Source: Acanthacorydalis orientalis (lineage: Eukaryota; Arthropoda; Insecta; Megaloptera; Corydalidae). Taken from it: a stretch of 64,000 nucleotides of DNA. This document shows, in pieces, positions 1-10,525 of this stretch (position 1 is its first letter; the number at the start of each line of letters is the position of its first letter). The translations under genes were made by a program, and so were the position numbers. The notes below the pieces were generated by a model. That model was not told where the DNA came from and ran no database searches. It saw nothing but the letters and a program-made list of their open reading frames with translations. The stretch is taken from positions 31,089,603 to 31,153,602 of the forward strand of contig CM068318.1 in assembly GCA_034766995.1 (NCBI GenBank), given 5' to 3'.

Positions 1-34
<34 letters not shown>

Positions 35-37
35 GTT

Positions 38-89
<52 letters not shown>

Positions 90-110
90 TATGTATGTAT
101 GTATATATTC
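1..110. repeat. (TA)n microsatellite with TG interruptions
   Basis: The window opens inside a TA dinucleotide array interrupted by TGTATG variants. It is probably longer outside the window. There is no coding potential. Confidence 0.95.
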
Positions 111-533
111 TATAAATGTGTGTATAAATTTACAACATTACATATGTGTGTTTGTATAGAATAGTGTTACAATATTTAATAAATAATGTGAATTAATTTA
201 TTGAGTGCTCCCGGTAGAGTAATACACTAAACCAACAAACTCCTGTAATATAGAGTCAATAGTTTGACTTTGTATTTCAAAAGTTTATCTTGAATGTATT
301 AGTGTGCATCTATTTATGAATCACTTAAGTAGTGTTAATTTCAAACATCATGTAAATGAATAATTAATAATTATATGTATAGTGAATAAATATAAACTTA
401 TATGATTTATCATTAATCTATTATTAACCTTCATTAAATATTTATAAAATCATAATTATTTACTTCTAAAAAAATAATATATGTTCAAAAAAATCTGGTG
501 GTATTATACACATACTTACACAACATCTACACA
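111..533. other. AT-rich non-coding stretch
   Basis: I see no gene, RNA or transposon end here. It is plain AT-rich spacer between two microsatellites. Confidence 0.6.
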
Positions 534-612
534 GAGAGAGAGAGAGAGAGAGAGAGCGGCACGCACACTCATGGAAACATACACACACTGACAGATACAC
601 ACACTCGCATAT

Positions 613-655
<43 letters not shown>

Positions 656-657
656 GA

Positions 658-712
<55 letters not shown>
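534..712. repeat. Compound (GA)n ... (TA)n microsatellite
   Basis: A (GA)n run at about 534-556 is followed by CA-rich sequence and then a TA array at about 609-711, broken once by a CGAG. Apparent open frames over it translate to Tyr-Ile or Arg-Glu repeats and are artefacts. Confidence 0.95.
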
Positions 713-714
<2 letters not shown>

Positions 715-959
715 GGAAATAAAGGTAAAGAAAACACAATAATGAACTCTTAAGCAAAATTTGCACAAATGCAGCACTGTTAATGAAGCCAATTGCAGAA
801 ATAATAAAGATTAAAATTCAGATAAGTATAAAACACAAAGATTCCATTTCAGCAGAAATGTTGATGACTAAAAAATATTCGAATTACTTAACTGAGAAGA
901 TAAGTGCATAACAATAAAACTGATATATTAAACTAACTATTCTGTTGAAATATATAATT

Positions 960-2114
960 ATATTAATTCACTCCTGAAAATTAATGAATATGACTTATGC
1001 TCTTTTCTTGACTGCTCTTTTTAACTCATTGTCATTGTTAAAACGCTGTCCAGGTAATTTTTTTTCGAATTACCAAGAAGTTAATAATCGCTAAGGGCTA
1101 TGTTCAGATTGTCATGTGGGTGATCAAATTCTTGGAAGCCACACTTCCGAATAGCGGCCTGAGAAACAGTAGCGGTGTCAATTTGTGTATCATCGTTCTC
1201 CTTTTGTTAGCTTTTTCACGCCGTTATTCACGAATATTATCCCGCAATTTATGCAAATATGTTACATAACAGTAGTATTGCACTCTTTAAAATCTATTAA
1301 TAAAATGCCATTGAAATACCAAAAAATTGTGGCCGTGATCAATTTTGTAAATTAAAACACTTTGGTTTTTATAGGGAGTAGTTCATCTGCTTGACGCTAG
1401 TCCATCAATTCTCTTCTAGAAAGAAGATCATATAAACGGACCATTGTTTCATTCCCTGTTACAATCGACTCAATAAGTGTACTCGTACTTGGATCTGGCT
1501 CACACAGCTCTAAAAATGAACGTGCACAGGCTACTCGACGCTGTTATTGAATGGTCGAAAGAAATTTGGGTACCCACTTTGCACTGACCTTATTTAAAAC
1601 TAAAATGGTAATAGAAAATTCGGCGATCGGTTGTTTGTGAAAAACTGTACATTGCTGATAATTTTTTCACTTTTAACCCCCAGTCACTAAACACCAGATC
1701 TTCGGCAAGTGTAACAGAAGCCAGGTATATGCAACTTTCACAGGGGAAGTTCGGCGTGATTCATCTTCCAGTACCTCTTCTCCTATCCCAAATTTCTTCT
1801 TCACTTATTCTTTAAGCGTGAAGTATAAAGGGAAAATTTCCTCTTATACACCATCTAATCGTTTATTTTATTTGGTGAGGTATAACCACTTCTTTTGTCA
1901 GAAACTTTATTATTACACGATACTCAATTTGATTACTTATGACATTGTTAAGAACACGTCTTACTCTTATCGCCGTCACTGTACGACTGATTAAATTATA
2001 ACTTTGAAATTTTTACTGAAAGCTAGTAACACATGAATCTATCACACTGCACACATCCATTATGCGTGCACATTCAAAAACATGTTAGGCCGAGAATATT
2101 TGGCACTACCCTCG
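960..2114 (-). pseudogene. Mariner-family transposon relic with decayed transposase
   Basis: Read on the minus strand from right to left, the pieces follow the order of a mariner transposase. An N-terminal helix-turn-helix piece (IEYRVIIKFLTKE) lies near 1890-1950. A middle piece containing WVPKFLS, then IVTGNETM in place of the usual first catalytic (I/V)(T)GDET motif, lies near 1440-1590. A decayed C-terminal half with LHKLRDNI lies near 1000-1250. The right terminus reads TTTGGCACTACCCTCG before a TA at 2115-2116, a typical mariner end, and the (TA)n array begins directly after it. I could not find the matching left end, so the left limit is approximate. Stops and frameshifts are numerous and the first catalytic Asp has become Asn. 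It cannot encode an active enzyme. Confidence 0.7.
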
Positions 2115-2116
2115 TA

Positions 2117-2120
2117 TGTA

Positions 2121-2179
<59 letters not shown>

Positions 2180-2195
2180 GTATGTATATATATAG

Positions 2196-2251
<56 letters not shown>

Positions 2252-2282
2252 TGTATATATATGTATATATATATATATATAC
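2117..2282. repeat. (TA)n microsatellite
   Basis: A TA array with scattered CA and TG variants directly abuts the right terminus of the mariner relic. Confidence 0.95.
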
Positions 2283-2768
2283 AGAAGGCCAAAAAAAATG
2301 TATATACATTTTAATAGAGGTGATCTATCAAATTTCTTCATTGTTGAATCGAATTACAGCGGAAATGTGTAGTATGATATTTTCTCGAAAAATGTCGTTA
2401 ATCAAACAAATGCTAGAGCCGCTATATGACCGGTAGGACAGTGAAACAAAATGATAAAGGCACGATTATCGCTCGAGCAACGCAAGACCGTTTTGAAGTG
2501 GTATTATAAATTTGAGAATGTGTGAGAATTACAACGAAAACTCCGATGTGAGTTTACAATAGAACCTCCAACACACCTGACAATTTCACGCATTCGTCAT
2601 AAATTTTAAACCGATGGTACTGTGTGTGTTGTGCACAAACAAAGATCCAGGAACTCTCGCACAACAAGTCCTGCTTCTTCGGCTATGGTGTTGAAACAGT
2701 TTACACGCACGCCACAAAAATCCGACAAACAATGTACACGTGAAACAGGAGTTAGCAGATCAAGCATA

Positions 2769-4062
2769 CGAGGGTGGTCCCAGAAGTACCTGACCCAACA
2801 AAGAAAACACAAAAATTTTGGAAAAAAATATATTTATTTTTCAACATAATCTCCTTTCAGCTCTATACACTTTTCCCAGCGATGTTCAATAAGTTCGATA
2901 CCCTTTTTATTATAAGAACTGTCTTGCTCCTCAAAATACCCATTAACTGCCGACATCACTTCTGCATCGTTGGGAAATCTTTGACCACTGAGCCATTTTT
3001 TCAAGTTTGGGAACAGAAAATAATCCGAGGGGGCTAAATCTGGCGAATAGGGTGCATGAGGTAACAATTCAAACTTTAATTCATTAATTTTGGCCATTGC
3101 AATAACGGATTTGTGAGCTGGTGCATTGTCTTGATGAAACAACACTTTCTTCTTAGCCAAATGCGGCCGTTTTTGCTTGGTTTCTTCGCTCAAACGTTGC
3201 AATAAGTTCGCATAATACTCGCCGTTGATAGTTTTTCCTTTTTCAAGATAGTCAATGAAAATTATCCCACGCGCATCCCAAAAAACCGACGCCATGACCT
3301 TGCCTGCAGATGAAACGGTCTTCGCCTTCTTTGGAGCCGGTTCTCCCTTTTCAGTCCATTGTTTTGATTGTTCTTCTGTCTCGGGTGTGAAGTGATGAAC
3401 CCATGTTTCATCTATGGTTATGAAATGGCGCAAAAATTCTGCTTTGTTGCTGTGAAACTTCGCTAAACACTCAATTGAAACATCTTCACGACACTGTTTT
3501 TGCTCGAGTGTGAGCAAACACGGCACCCATCTTGCACACAGCTTTCTCATGTCCAAATTTTCAGATAATATGCGATGTACCGCACTTTTTGAAATGCCTA
3601 CTATGTCTGCTAGCTCGCGCACTTTCAGTCGACGATCATCCAGTACCGCTTTGTGGATTTTCTTCATCATTTCTGGAGTCGTCACCTCATTTGGTCGACC
3701 ACTGCGATGCTCGTCTTGGCAGCTCGTACGGCCTCGTTTAAACTCTGCTACCCAATATTTCACTGTTGTAAACGAAGGAGCAGACTCACCCAGAGTAGAA
3801 TCCAGTTCAGCTTTTATATTGGTTGGGCTGAGGCCTTTCAAATAAAAGTATTGTATCACGTAACGATGACCAATTTTCTCTATTTTCACAAATTCACTGA
3901 AAACGTTCACTATTGATGGCTGCCAAACAAATACTAAACATCGTGGTGTCCTCAAACTTGAAACATATGCTTTATAGATTGTGCACTTTCTAATACAGTG
4001 ATATTTTTCAAACAACTACCGCCATCTCTAGGTCAGGCCGGGTACTTCTGGGACCACCCTCG
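2769..4062 (-). mobile_element. Near-intact irritans-type mariner element (1.29 kb)
   Basis: The termini are perfect inverted repeats over 22 bp: CGAGGGTGGTCCCAGAAGTA, then CC, at the left, with the complement at 4041-4062. TA target duplications flank it at 2767-2768 and 4063-4064. Its length of about 1294 bp and single minus-strand transposase frame fit a full-length mariner. The perfect ends and open reading frame suggest recent insertion compared with the other copies in this window. Confidence 0.95.
2834..4015 (-). CDS. Mariner transposase, irritans-like, open over full length
   Basis: The 393-codon frame encodes a DD34D transposase, which cuts and joins the element at TA sites as a dimer in the nucleus. 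Residues about 44-160 hold the paired helix-turn-helix region, with KIEKIGHRYVIQYFYLKGLS and the GRP linker (SGRPNEVTTPE). The catalytic Asp residues are D202 (ITIDETWVHHF), D296 (LFHQDNAPAH) and D331 (YSPDLAPSDYFLF), with exactly 34 residues between the last two. The linker motif WVP is at 163-165. Family members are about 345-350 aa. Here the first 38 or so residues are an upstream extension running towards the inverted repeat, and there is no Met near the expected start at SEFVKIEKIGH. The original start codon may be lost, so the coding part is intact but translation of a normal N-terminus is doubtful. Confidence 0.9.
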   Translation of the reverse strand: MFEKYHCIRKCTIYKAYVSSLRTPRCLVFVWQPSIVNVFSEFVKIEKIGHRYVIQYFYLKGLSPTNIKAELDSTLGESAPSFTTVKYWVAEFKRGRTSCQDEHRSGRPNEVTTPEMMKKIHKAVLDDRRLKVRELADIVGISKSAVHRILSENLDMRKLCARWVPCLLTLEQKQCREDVSIECLAKFHSNKAEFLRHFITIDETWVHHFTPETEEQSKQWTEKGEPAPKKAKTVSSAGKVMASVFWDARGIIFIDYLEKGKTINGEYYANLLQRLSEETKQKRPHLAKKKVLFHQDNAPAHKSVIAMAKINELKFELLPHAPYSPDLAPSDYFLFPNLKKWLSGQRFPNDAEVMSAVNGYFEEQDSSYNKKGIELIEHRWEKCIELKGDYVEK

Positions 4063-4438
4063 TACAACGCATTCTTAAGAAAGCAAAATGGAAAGTGTAC
4101 ATCCCAAGATTGTTACATGCCATGAATGAAGACAACCCTTATCGAAGAATGCAGTATTGTGACTGGTTGAAGGTTAAACAAAATTGAAATACCGTGCGCA
4201 GCAATCGCAGTAGGCACTTTGCTCAACGTTGCTCGTGCAGTATTTCACCAAAATTTGAAGTTTATGGACAATAATGCTCGCCACATTTAAACACCTGTAA
4301 TTTGTGATTGTAGAAGTTCTGATTATAGAAGTTATACATGACTCACAGCCATCCCTTAATATCAGTATAATTTTAGTAATAAAGCTACAAGCAAATACTT
4401 TGTACGTTGAAGTTTGTATACATTTTTTGGGCTCCTTT

Positions 4439-4470
4439 ATATATATATATATATATGTATATGTATATGT

Positions 4471-4531
<61 letters not shown>

Positions 4532-4535
4532 ATAT
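4439..4535. repeat. (TA)n/(TG)n microsatellite
   Basis: A TA array that passes into TGTGTG at its right edge. Confidence 0.95.
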
Positions 4536-4579
4536 GTTTTGTGTGTCTGTGTGTGTTTTCGTGTATATATACAATATAA

Positions 4580-5143
4580 AAATCAGTTTGACATAACAAA
4601 TTATTTATATTTACTGGTTTTTATTTAAAGTCAGATAAATATTGAAAATGATCAATGTTTTGAAGAAAAAGAATTTTTTACAAAAACTATAAACTATACC
4701 CACAAAAAATATGTATTTTAAATGTACTTATAACTTTATTACAAATATAACAATATAATTATTACTCAACGAATAAATTATAATAATACGATTCCAGTTC
4801 TAATAACACGATGAATGGTAATGTGTTTCTCTAACTTATTTCGAAAGTAACAATAATGTTGGAAGAGATATTGAGGTTTAATCGTGGAAACCGCATCGTC
4901 ATCTGCTGGTGATATGATAAACGAATCAGTGCCTACTACAAACCAAATAGCTTGGCAATGTTTTCTTTTCCATATTCTGTTCTTTGTTTAAAAAATGAAT
5001 TATGTAACTAGAGTAACATTTTTAAGCGGAAAAACTGTGAGTAAATTTATGATATCTTTTTTAATAAATTTTCTTTCTTTTCATCGTTAAAAGTTTCGTT
5101 TATATTTTTCATTTTTAATTTTTAAACATTTGCATGCTGTTAC

Positions 5144-5149
<6 letters not shown>
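4580..5149. other. AT-rich non-coding stretch
   Basis: There are no convincing coding segments. A slightly less AT-rich piece at about 4850-4990 has no recognisable content. Confidence 0.5.

Positions 5150-5203
<54 letters not shown>
5150..5203. repeat. (TA)n microsatellite
   Basis: A pure TA array that ends at the left terminus of the mariner relic starting at 5204. Confidence 0.95.
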
Positions 5204-5206
<3 letters not shown>

Positions 5207-6460
5207 GTTAGTACAAAAATAATTGCGGTTTTTATCATTTTAAGTTTGGCACCGATTTTTCTAGTTACCGTTATTTTTTGTTATAGTCATGTGATACATC
5301 ATTGTAAACAATAAAATTAGCACTACTGATTTCAGCTTATGTCTATTGTTTTCATTCTTTAATATTATTAGATATAACCTTTTAAATTAGTTATGGGAAA
5401 AAGGTAAATTCGCGCGATTTTTTTTCTATGAATTTAAAAGGATATAAAGCAACAAAAACTATTCGAAATATCAAATTTGTTTTTGGCGAAGAGTCAATTA
5501 GTAAACGTATAGCCCAACACTAGTTCCAAAAATTTCGTAATGTAAACGAAAGTCTCGATGATGAGGGGGGTCGTGGACGTCCTTCATCTGTAGACAATAA
5601 TTATTTAAGAACCGTTAAAGAAGCGGACTACGTAAAACATCTCGAGAGGTGGCAAAAACACTCAATGATGATCATTCAACAGTTATTCAACATTTGAGCA
5701 TAATTGGAAAAACAAAAAAGCTGGATAAATAGGTGCGGTATGAACTTAACGAACATCAAGCAATTTGTCGAATCAAAATCTGCTCTGCACTCCTTTTACG
5801 TAACAAAAATGATCCCTTTCTTGTTCGCATTGTCACATGTGATGAAAAGTGGATTCTTTACACAGAGGCTAGACTGAGGAGAAGCACCAAACAGTTTCCT
5901 AAATCGAAATTTCATAAAGAAAAGACGATGATCAATGTTTGGTGGTCGGCCAGTGATAGCATTCACTACTATTTCTGAAATCCTGGTAAAACAATAACAG
6001 CAGAAAAATATTGTCAGGAAATTGAAAAATGCATGAGAAGTTTCATTGTTTACGGCCAGCATTAGTCAATCGAAAAGTACCAATTCTTCATCATAACAAC
6101 ACCTGACCACACATCTCACAAGTGACTTTAAAAAATTAAATGCACTGGGTTACGAATCATAACCTCACCCACCTAATTTTCTGGACATGTCGCCGACAGA
6201 TTATCATTCTTTTAAACATTTGAGTAATTTTATACGAGAGAAGGTTTTCAAATATCAAGCATCAGCTCAAAGTGCTTTCGATGAATTCGTTAGTTTCAGG
6301 ACTCCATAATTCTATCTTGTAGGAATAAACAAACGTGTTTTCTATTGGAAGATATATACAGACCAATTGTCTTTATTTTGATTAATAAATATATTTCTAA
6401 TTGATATATGCGTCTTTATACTCGATACGTAAATACAGCGATTATTTTTGCACCAACCCA
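5204..6460 (+). pseudogene. Cecropia-type mariner relic with both ends
   Basis: The left end reads GGTTAGTACAAAAATAATTG and the right end complements GGTTGGTGCAAAAATAATCG, the style of terminus seen in cecropia-type mariners such as human Hsmar1. The plus-strand transposase is decayed but ordered. An N-terminal region with ATKTIRNIKFVFGEESIS (from about 5450) is followed by LDDEGGRGRPSS, then HLSIIGKTKKLDK around 5690. VTCDEKWIL, holding the first catalytic Asp, lies near 5838, and WWSASDSIHYYF near 5942. A degraded SPTDYHSFKHLSNF, holding the third Asp, follows near 6190. Several stops and frameshifts split it. About 1.26 kb is full length for the family. Confidence 0.85.
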
Positions 6461-7159
6461 ATATATATCGTACTAGTTAAAAAAATCTCATTTACTTATA
6501 TCATTTTTTTCAATTAGTATTTCGCAATACAAAGCCAAAAAAAAAGAAATATATCATTTAATACAATTCGTGTTATTTATTTTAGTAATTTTTTATCTAT
6601 AGTACGTAAAAATAAAACTTTTAGATTTGACAGATCATTAGAAATTCAAAAAAAATATTTAGTTTAAATTTAACTGGCAAGATATTTAAACAATTTTCAA
6701 TTCTTTTACATAAAAAGACATTAAATGCTTATATTTATTTAAATGTAATGTTTCATAAGAATTTCTTTTTTATAATAAATGGTAACTGATTTTCTTCAAC
6801 AAAAGTATTTTAAAAAATGAAGAATATTAAACCTTACTTTTTCAAAAAAAATACTTATCATTTTTGCATTTTTAAAATTGAAATAAAATGTTGCATTAGG
6901 TTGAATCTTAAATGTATTATATGTAAAAGTTAATTTATCTAGTAATAAACTAACATACTTTTTCTTTTATAATCAAACGTATATCTGAATTTTAGAATAA
7001 TTATAAAAATCTAATATGAACTCTTTTTCAGCTTTTTTATTCATTTTCTTTTATAGTTTATAAATAAAATATATGGATTATAATTCAATTTCGTGTTTTT
7101 TTTTGATTCGAAATTTATAAATTATATCTATTAAAATAATTGATTTTCTAATTAGTAGT
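6461..7159. other. AT-rich non-coding stretch
   Basis: No gene or transposon was recognised. The piece near 7060-7100 loosely resembles sequence at 16460-16490 downstream of the V-ATPase gene, so the duplication described in the next entry may extend leftwards. Confidence 0.4.
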
Positions 7160-7305
7160 TGAAATCTAACCAGGTTACTTTACGTTACTGTATTACACTA
7201 AACGTCCACGAATATTTAAAAACAAATATAACCAACATTGCAAAATGGTTCAAACTTATTTTTTGGACAAACGTTTTAAATTCATTAAATATTCAATATT
7301 TCTGA
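7160..7305 (-). pseudogene. Relic copy of V-ATPase subunit A 3' end and 3' UTR
   Basis: This stretch aligns by eye with 16648-16797, which holds the last codons and early 3' UTR of the V-ATPase gene. Shared blocks include CAGGTTACTTTAC, TTAAAAACAAATAT, GGACAAA and GTTTTAAA, in the same order and orientation, with identity I estimate at roughly three quarters. On the minus strand the codons corresponding to the C-terminus FRNLED-stop read FRNIEYL, with the stop lost. Upstream coding sequence is not recognisable beyond a few codons. It looks like the decayed end of a second gene copy about 9.4 kb downstream of the live gene, but a processed or segmental copy cannot be told apart. Confidence 0.65.
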
Positions 7306-8179
7306 ATAAATTTATTCTATTTTTGTATTTATTATCTATGGAAAACATTTTATTCTAGAAGACTGAATGGAATGTTTTAAAATTGCAAAGATGTTATGAA
7401 CTTATAAAATTTATAAATAATAAAATGTAAAAATCCTTCATAAAATACATAAACTCTATTTCTCTAAAAAATAATTTCTAAAATCAAACTCGAAATTGTA
7501 TGAGCATAATGAAATTTAATTATAAACTGTGTTAAAGTACATGGAATAAATTTTATTATACATCATTTTAAATACTCGAAAAAGGGTCGATTAAAATGCG
7601 CAAATTAACGTTTTATATCCTTTGGCCATAAAAAATGTACAATACTGACATGGGGGATTTTTGCACTTACTCATAACCATAAATTTAAACGAATTATGTA
7701 TTGTAAATTAAACCACACTAAACAATATTGGTACAACCAAAAATAAACTTCTATAATTTTATATACTGAAACAGTTTTATTTGTTCAATTTACTAAATGA
7801 AATCAATTTAGAAAAATAATATAGAAAAAAGTAAAGAAACTTTATACTCAATATGAAAAAAAATTAATTCCAAAAAATACTATGACTAAATCATTAATAG
7901 GTTTCTAATTTGTCAAATAACCTTTGTACAGAAAAAAATAATAGAATTAGTTCCAATCTAAACATAAATAATGTAAAAAAACGTCGTAATAAAAAAAATA
8001 TATAGAAATTAGTAATGGTAAATTATACCATGTAAAGTCACTTTTTAATGACAAACGCTGACTATATAACAATACATATTTTAGTAATTCTAATGTTATC
8101 CTATTTTTTGACAGACTATGCAAAAATTATATGAGCTTTTAAATTTCATTCTCAGGCAGAAAAAAATAGTATAGGCATA
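7306..8179. other. AT-rich non-coding stretch
   Basis: I see no coding segment or transposon end. If the V-ATPase relic once extended here it is no longer readable. Confidence 0.5.
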
Positions 8180-8181
8180 TA

Positions 8182-9211
8182 CAGTACTCTCACTAAACGG
8201 CCGTGATTGGTACAGGACTAACTGTCGTTCCTTGAAACAATCGTTATATGAGGCACTTATATAAACCTCGTTGTAGATATATGTGAACCTTCTAATTGGT
8301 GCAAAGCTCCAAAATCCTAACCGTACATTGGATAAAATTTAATTTTAAAGGTACGTATAAGGAATGAAAACTATTTTACTTTACCTTTTGCTGCTAATAA
8401 TTTGTTTTTATTCGATGATGGCACACACCAGCAATTTGTCAGTGCTGGTCTTTAAAAGAAAAATCGTCACCCATAAAGATTTCTGGTAATTCACTACTAG
8501 AAGGAGAATCAATTCTAGTCTTTTTTGTGTCAGTAGCACTAGATTGAGAGGAAATTGAAACTTTGGTGAAAAACGTATCCAGAGTGGAATGACTGTCTAT
8601 ATTTTTTTTCAATTTGTAAAAGTAGGCAATCACATTTCCCACAAACTGGCACATATGAACTTCAGTCTTTTCAATTTCGGGATGGAATTTCATTTTACTT
8701 TTAACAGTTATCCATGCACTTAACAAGTTTTTTAATTCGACATTACGCATAAAACGTAGATCTTCTTCAAATTTTTCCTCTTCACTATCTTTTTCTCTCT
8801 CAAATACCTCCTCCAACTGCTAAATTTCCTCTATTGTCAGCTCTTGATGATGATCTCAATTAGGCATTGAACATCATCCGCATTCACTTCTAGACCCATG
8901 GACTCAACTGTTCAACCTCACCAACACTATCAGAAAAATCATCAAAATCACGACCATGCACCACATCAGGCCATAATGGCCTCCAGGGAGTGTTTAGTAT
9001 ACGTACAGAGACATTACTTCGTGGATTCACAATCAACACCCACGCACTGTGAAAGACATAGCGTGACTAAATTCCGCACCACGCTGTAGTGCAATCAGTC
9101 ACGGTCGTTATTTTGCGAGAAATGATCTCCTTGTAGTAAGCAATGCGTGTTTCGTGAAGTCGTTTTGCGATCAGTCGTTCGGTGGGGCAGTCATTCGGCG
9201 AAGGTCTACTG
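8182..9211 (-). pseudogene. Tigger/pogo-like transposon relic, internally deleted
   Basis: The ends begin CAGTACTCTC (left) and CAGTAGACCTTCGCC (right, complement), each next to TA, as in pogo-family elements. The minus strand keeps the C-terminal tail of a Tigger-type transposase: WPDVVHGRDFDDFSD, then SMGLEVNADDVQCLIE, then ELTIEEI and an acidic LEEVFEREKDSEEE. These are typical of the region after the DDE domain in Tigger/jerky proteins. The longest open piece is 8439-8816 (125 codons). The DNA-binding and DDE domains are gone, so this is an internally deleted copy of about 1 kb. At least one stop and one frameshift interrupt the tail. Confidence 0.75.
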
Positions 9212-9268
9212 TAATTAGATTTTTTGTAATTGAACGATTCCTAAAAGTTGATAAATTCTTTAACATGT

Positions 9269-9460
9269 ACGAGAGTCGTTTGATAAGTATGGTAAAAATC
9301 AAGTTAAACGCCATTTTTTAGAAAGAATTCAATTTTATTTCTCAACATAGTCTCTATTAATGACTATACACTTGGTCCAGTGTGTCTGCAAAATATGCAT
9401 TGATGGCAGCAATGACATTCTAATTCGACGAGAATTTCTTCCCAACGACCTAAATTTTCA
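9269..9460 (-). mobile_element. Mariner end fragment
   Basis: The left edge ACGAGAGTCGTTTGATAAGT looks like a mariner inverted repeat. It is followed by sequence whose minus strand resembles the C-terminal end of a mariner transposase, including an ...HTGPSV...-like decayed stretch near 9370. Only this end is present and the rest of the element is missing. Confidence 0.5.
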
Positions 9461-10525
9461 ATTTATCAAAAAATTTACCAAGTTTTTAATTAAATCTTTT
9501 AAAGTATCTAAAGAGGTCCTTAAATTGTCATAGAAAAATCTCTTCTCCTCATATTGATCTTCAGTTATAGTTTTATAGATATCGTATTCTATAATTGAAA
9601 ACAAATTCGAAAAAAAAAATTAGTCATATTCTGAGAATATTCTGATCTTCCGTTGTACATAATTTTAGAGAAAGAGCAACATACTCCTTTTCGTTCTCAC
9701 AGAGAAAGCTTTTAATTACTTTTGATTATATTTTCTCCATGTAAATTCATTAATAGATGAATTTTTTGAAACAACTTTCCAAATCACTAAATCATCAAAA
9801 ACTGAAAAACCACTGTTTTTTATTCCTACATTTTTCTTCTTTTTAATTCGTTTCTTTTATCATGTTTTAATATACATTTGCTGATATGCACTAAATCCTC
9901 AACAAAAACTCCTTAAATTTTCACCTCTCTTATTCGCTTAACCTTCATCATATAATATACGTCACTCACGTCGGCATTACTAAATTTTGCATAAAGTTTC
10001 CAAAAATACAGTGGCGTTAAATGTAAAAAAAAAAAAAAAAAAAACAGTAGAGGACAATCAAGAATGAACAACACCTCACCCACACCCGCATCATACATAA
10101 ATTATACAAATATATTTTTAGTTATCCACAGTGTCAAAAAAGACTATTAGTATGTGCAATAAACATTTTCACAATATTTGCGCTGTCTTGCTGTAAAAAT
10201 AGATATAAAAAAATAATGCTATATAAAAATATGCTTTATTCCTGTCTCAATATCAAGATCACTTTTATAGTGTATGATATTTTCTAAGACACACAAATAT
10301 TGAGTTTCCAAATCAAACATCTCAAACCAACGTTCTTCAAGCAACTTATGCTTCGTTTAAAATTGTTTCACTAGTGCAGTATTATCAAAAGATTTGAATT
10401 TTTCACAAAATACTTTTAATAAAAAAAATATATTTAATACAAAAAATGATAATACTAAAGTTAAATTATCTGGATTGATTTTTTTAAGAAAATTTTAATG
10501 AATGTTAATGTACCAAATTTTTGTA
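9461..10525. other. AT-rich spacer with a poly-A tract
   Basis: No gene is recognised. A run of about 19 A residues lies at 10024-10044. The region is otherwise featureless. Confidence 0.5.

Larger units (their letters stand above)
2451..4175 (+). pseudogene. DUF4817-type transposase relic split by a mariner
   Basis: The left part (2451-2766) reads MIKARLSLEQRKTVLKWYYK, then an in-frame stop, ELQRKLRCEFTIEPPTH, and further on GVSRSS. The right part (4065-4175) continues as QRILKKAKWKVYIPRLLHA and MQYCDWLK. From memory this order matches the N-terminal helix-turn-helix (DUF4817) region of Tc1/mariner-like transposases common in ants and other insects. The two halves join in frame when the inserted irritans-type mariner and one copy of its TA target duplication are removed. 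The right half then runs into a stop before the DDE catalytic domain, which is missing. An internal TGA, a TAA and a small frameshift show it was already dead or has since decayed. Confidence 0.8.

Noticed and set aside
3510..3916. Plus-strand frames of 69-111 codons
   Set aside because: They are antisense shadows of the intact mariner transposase.
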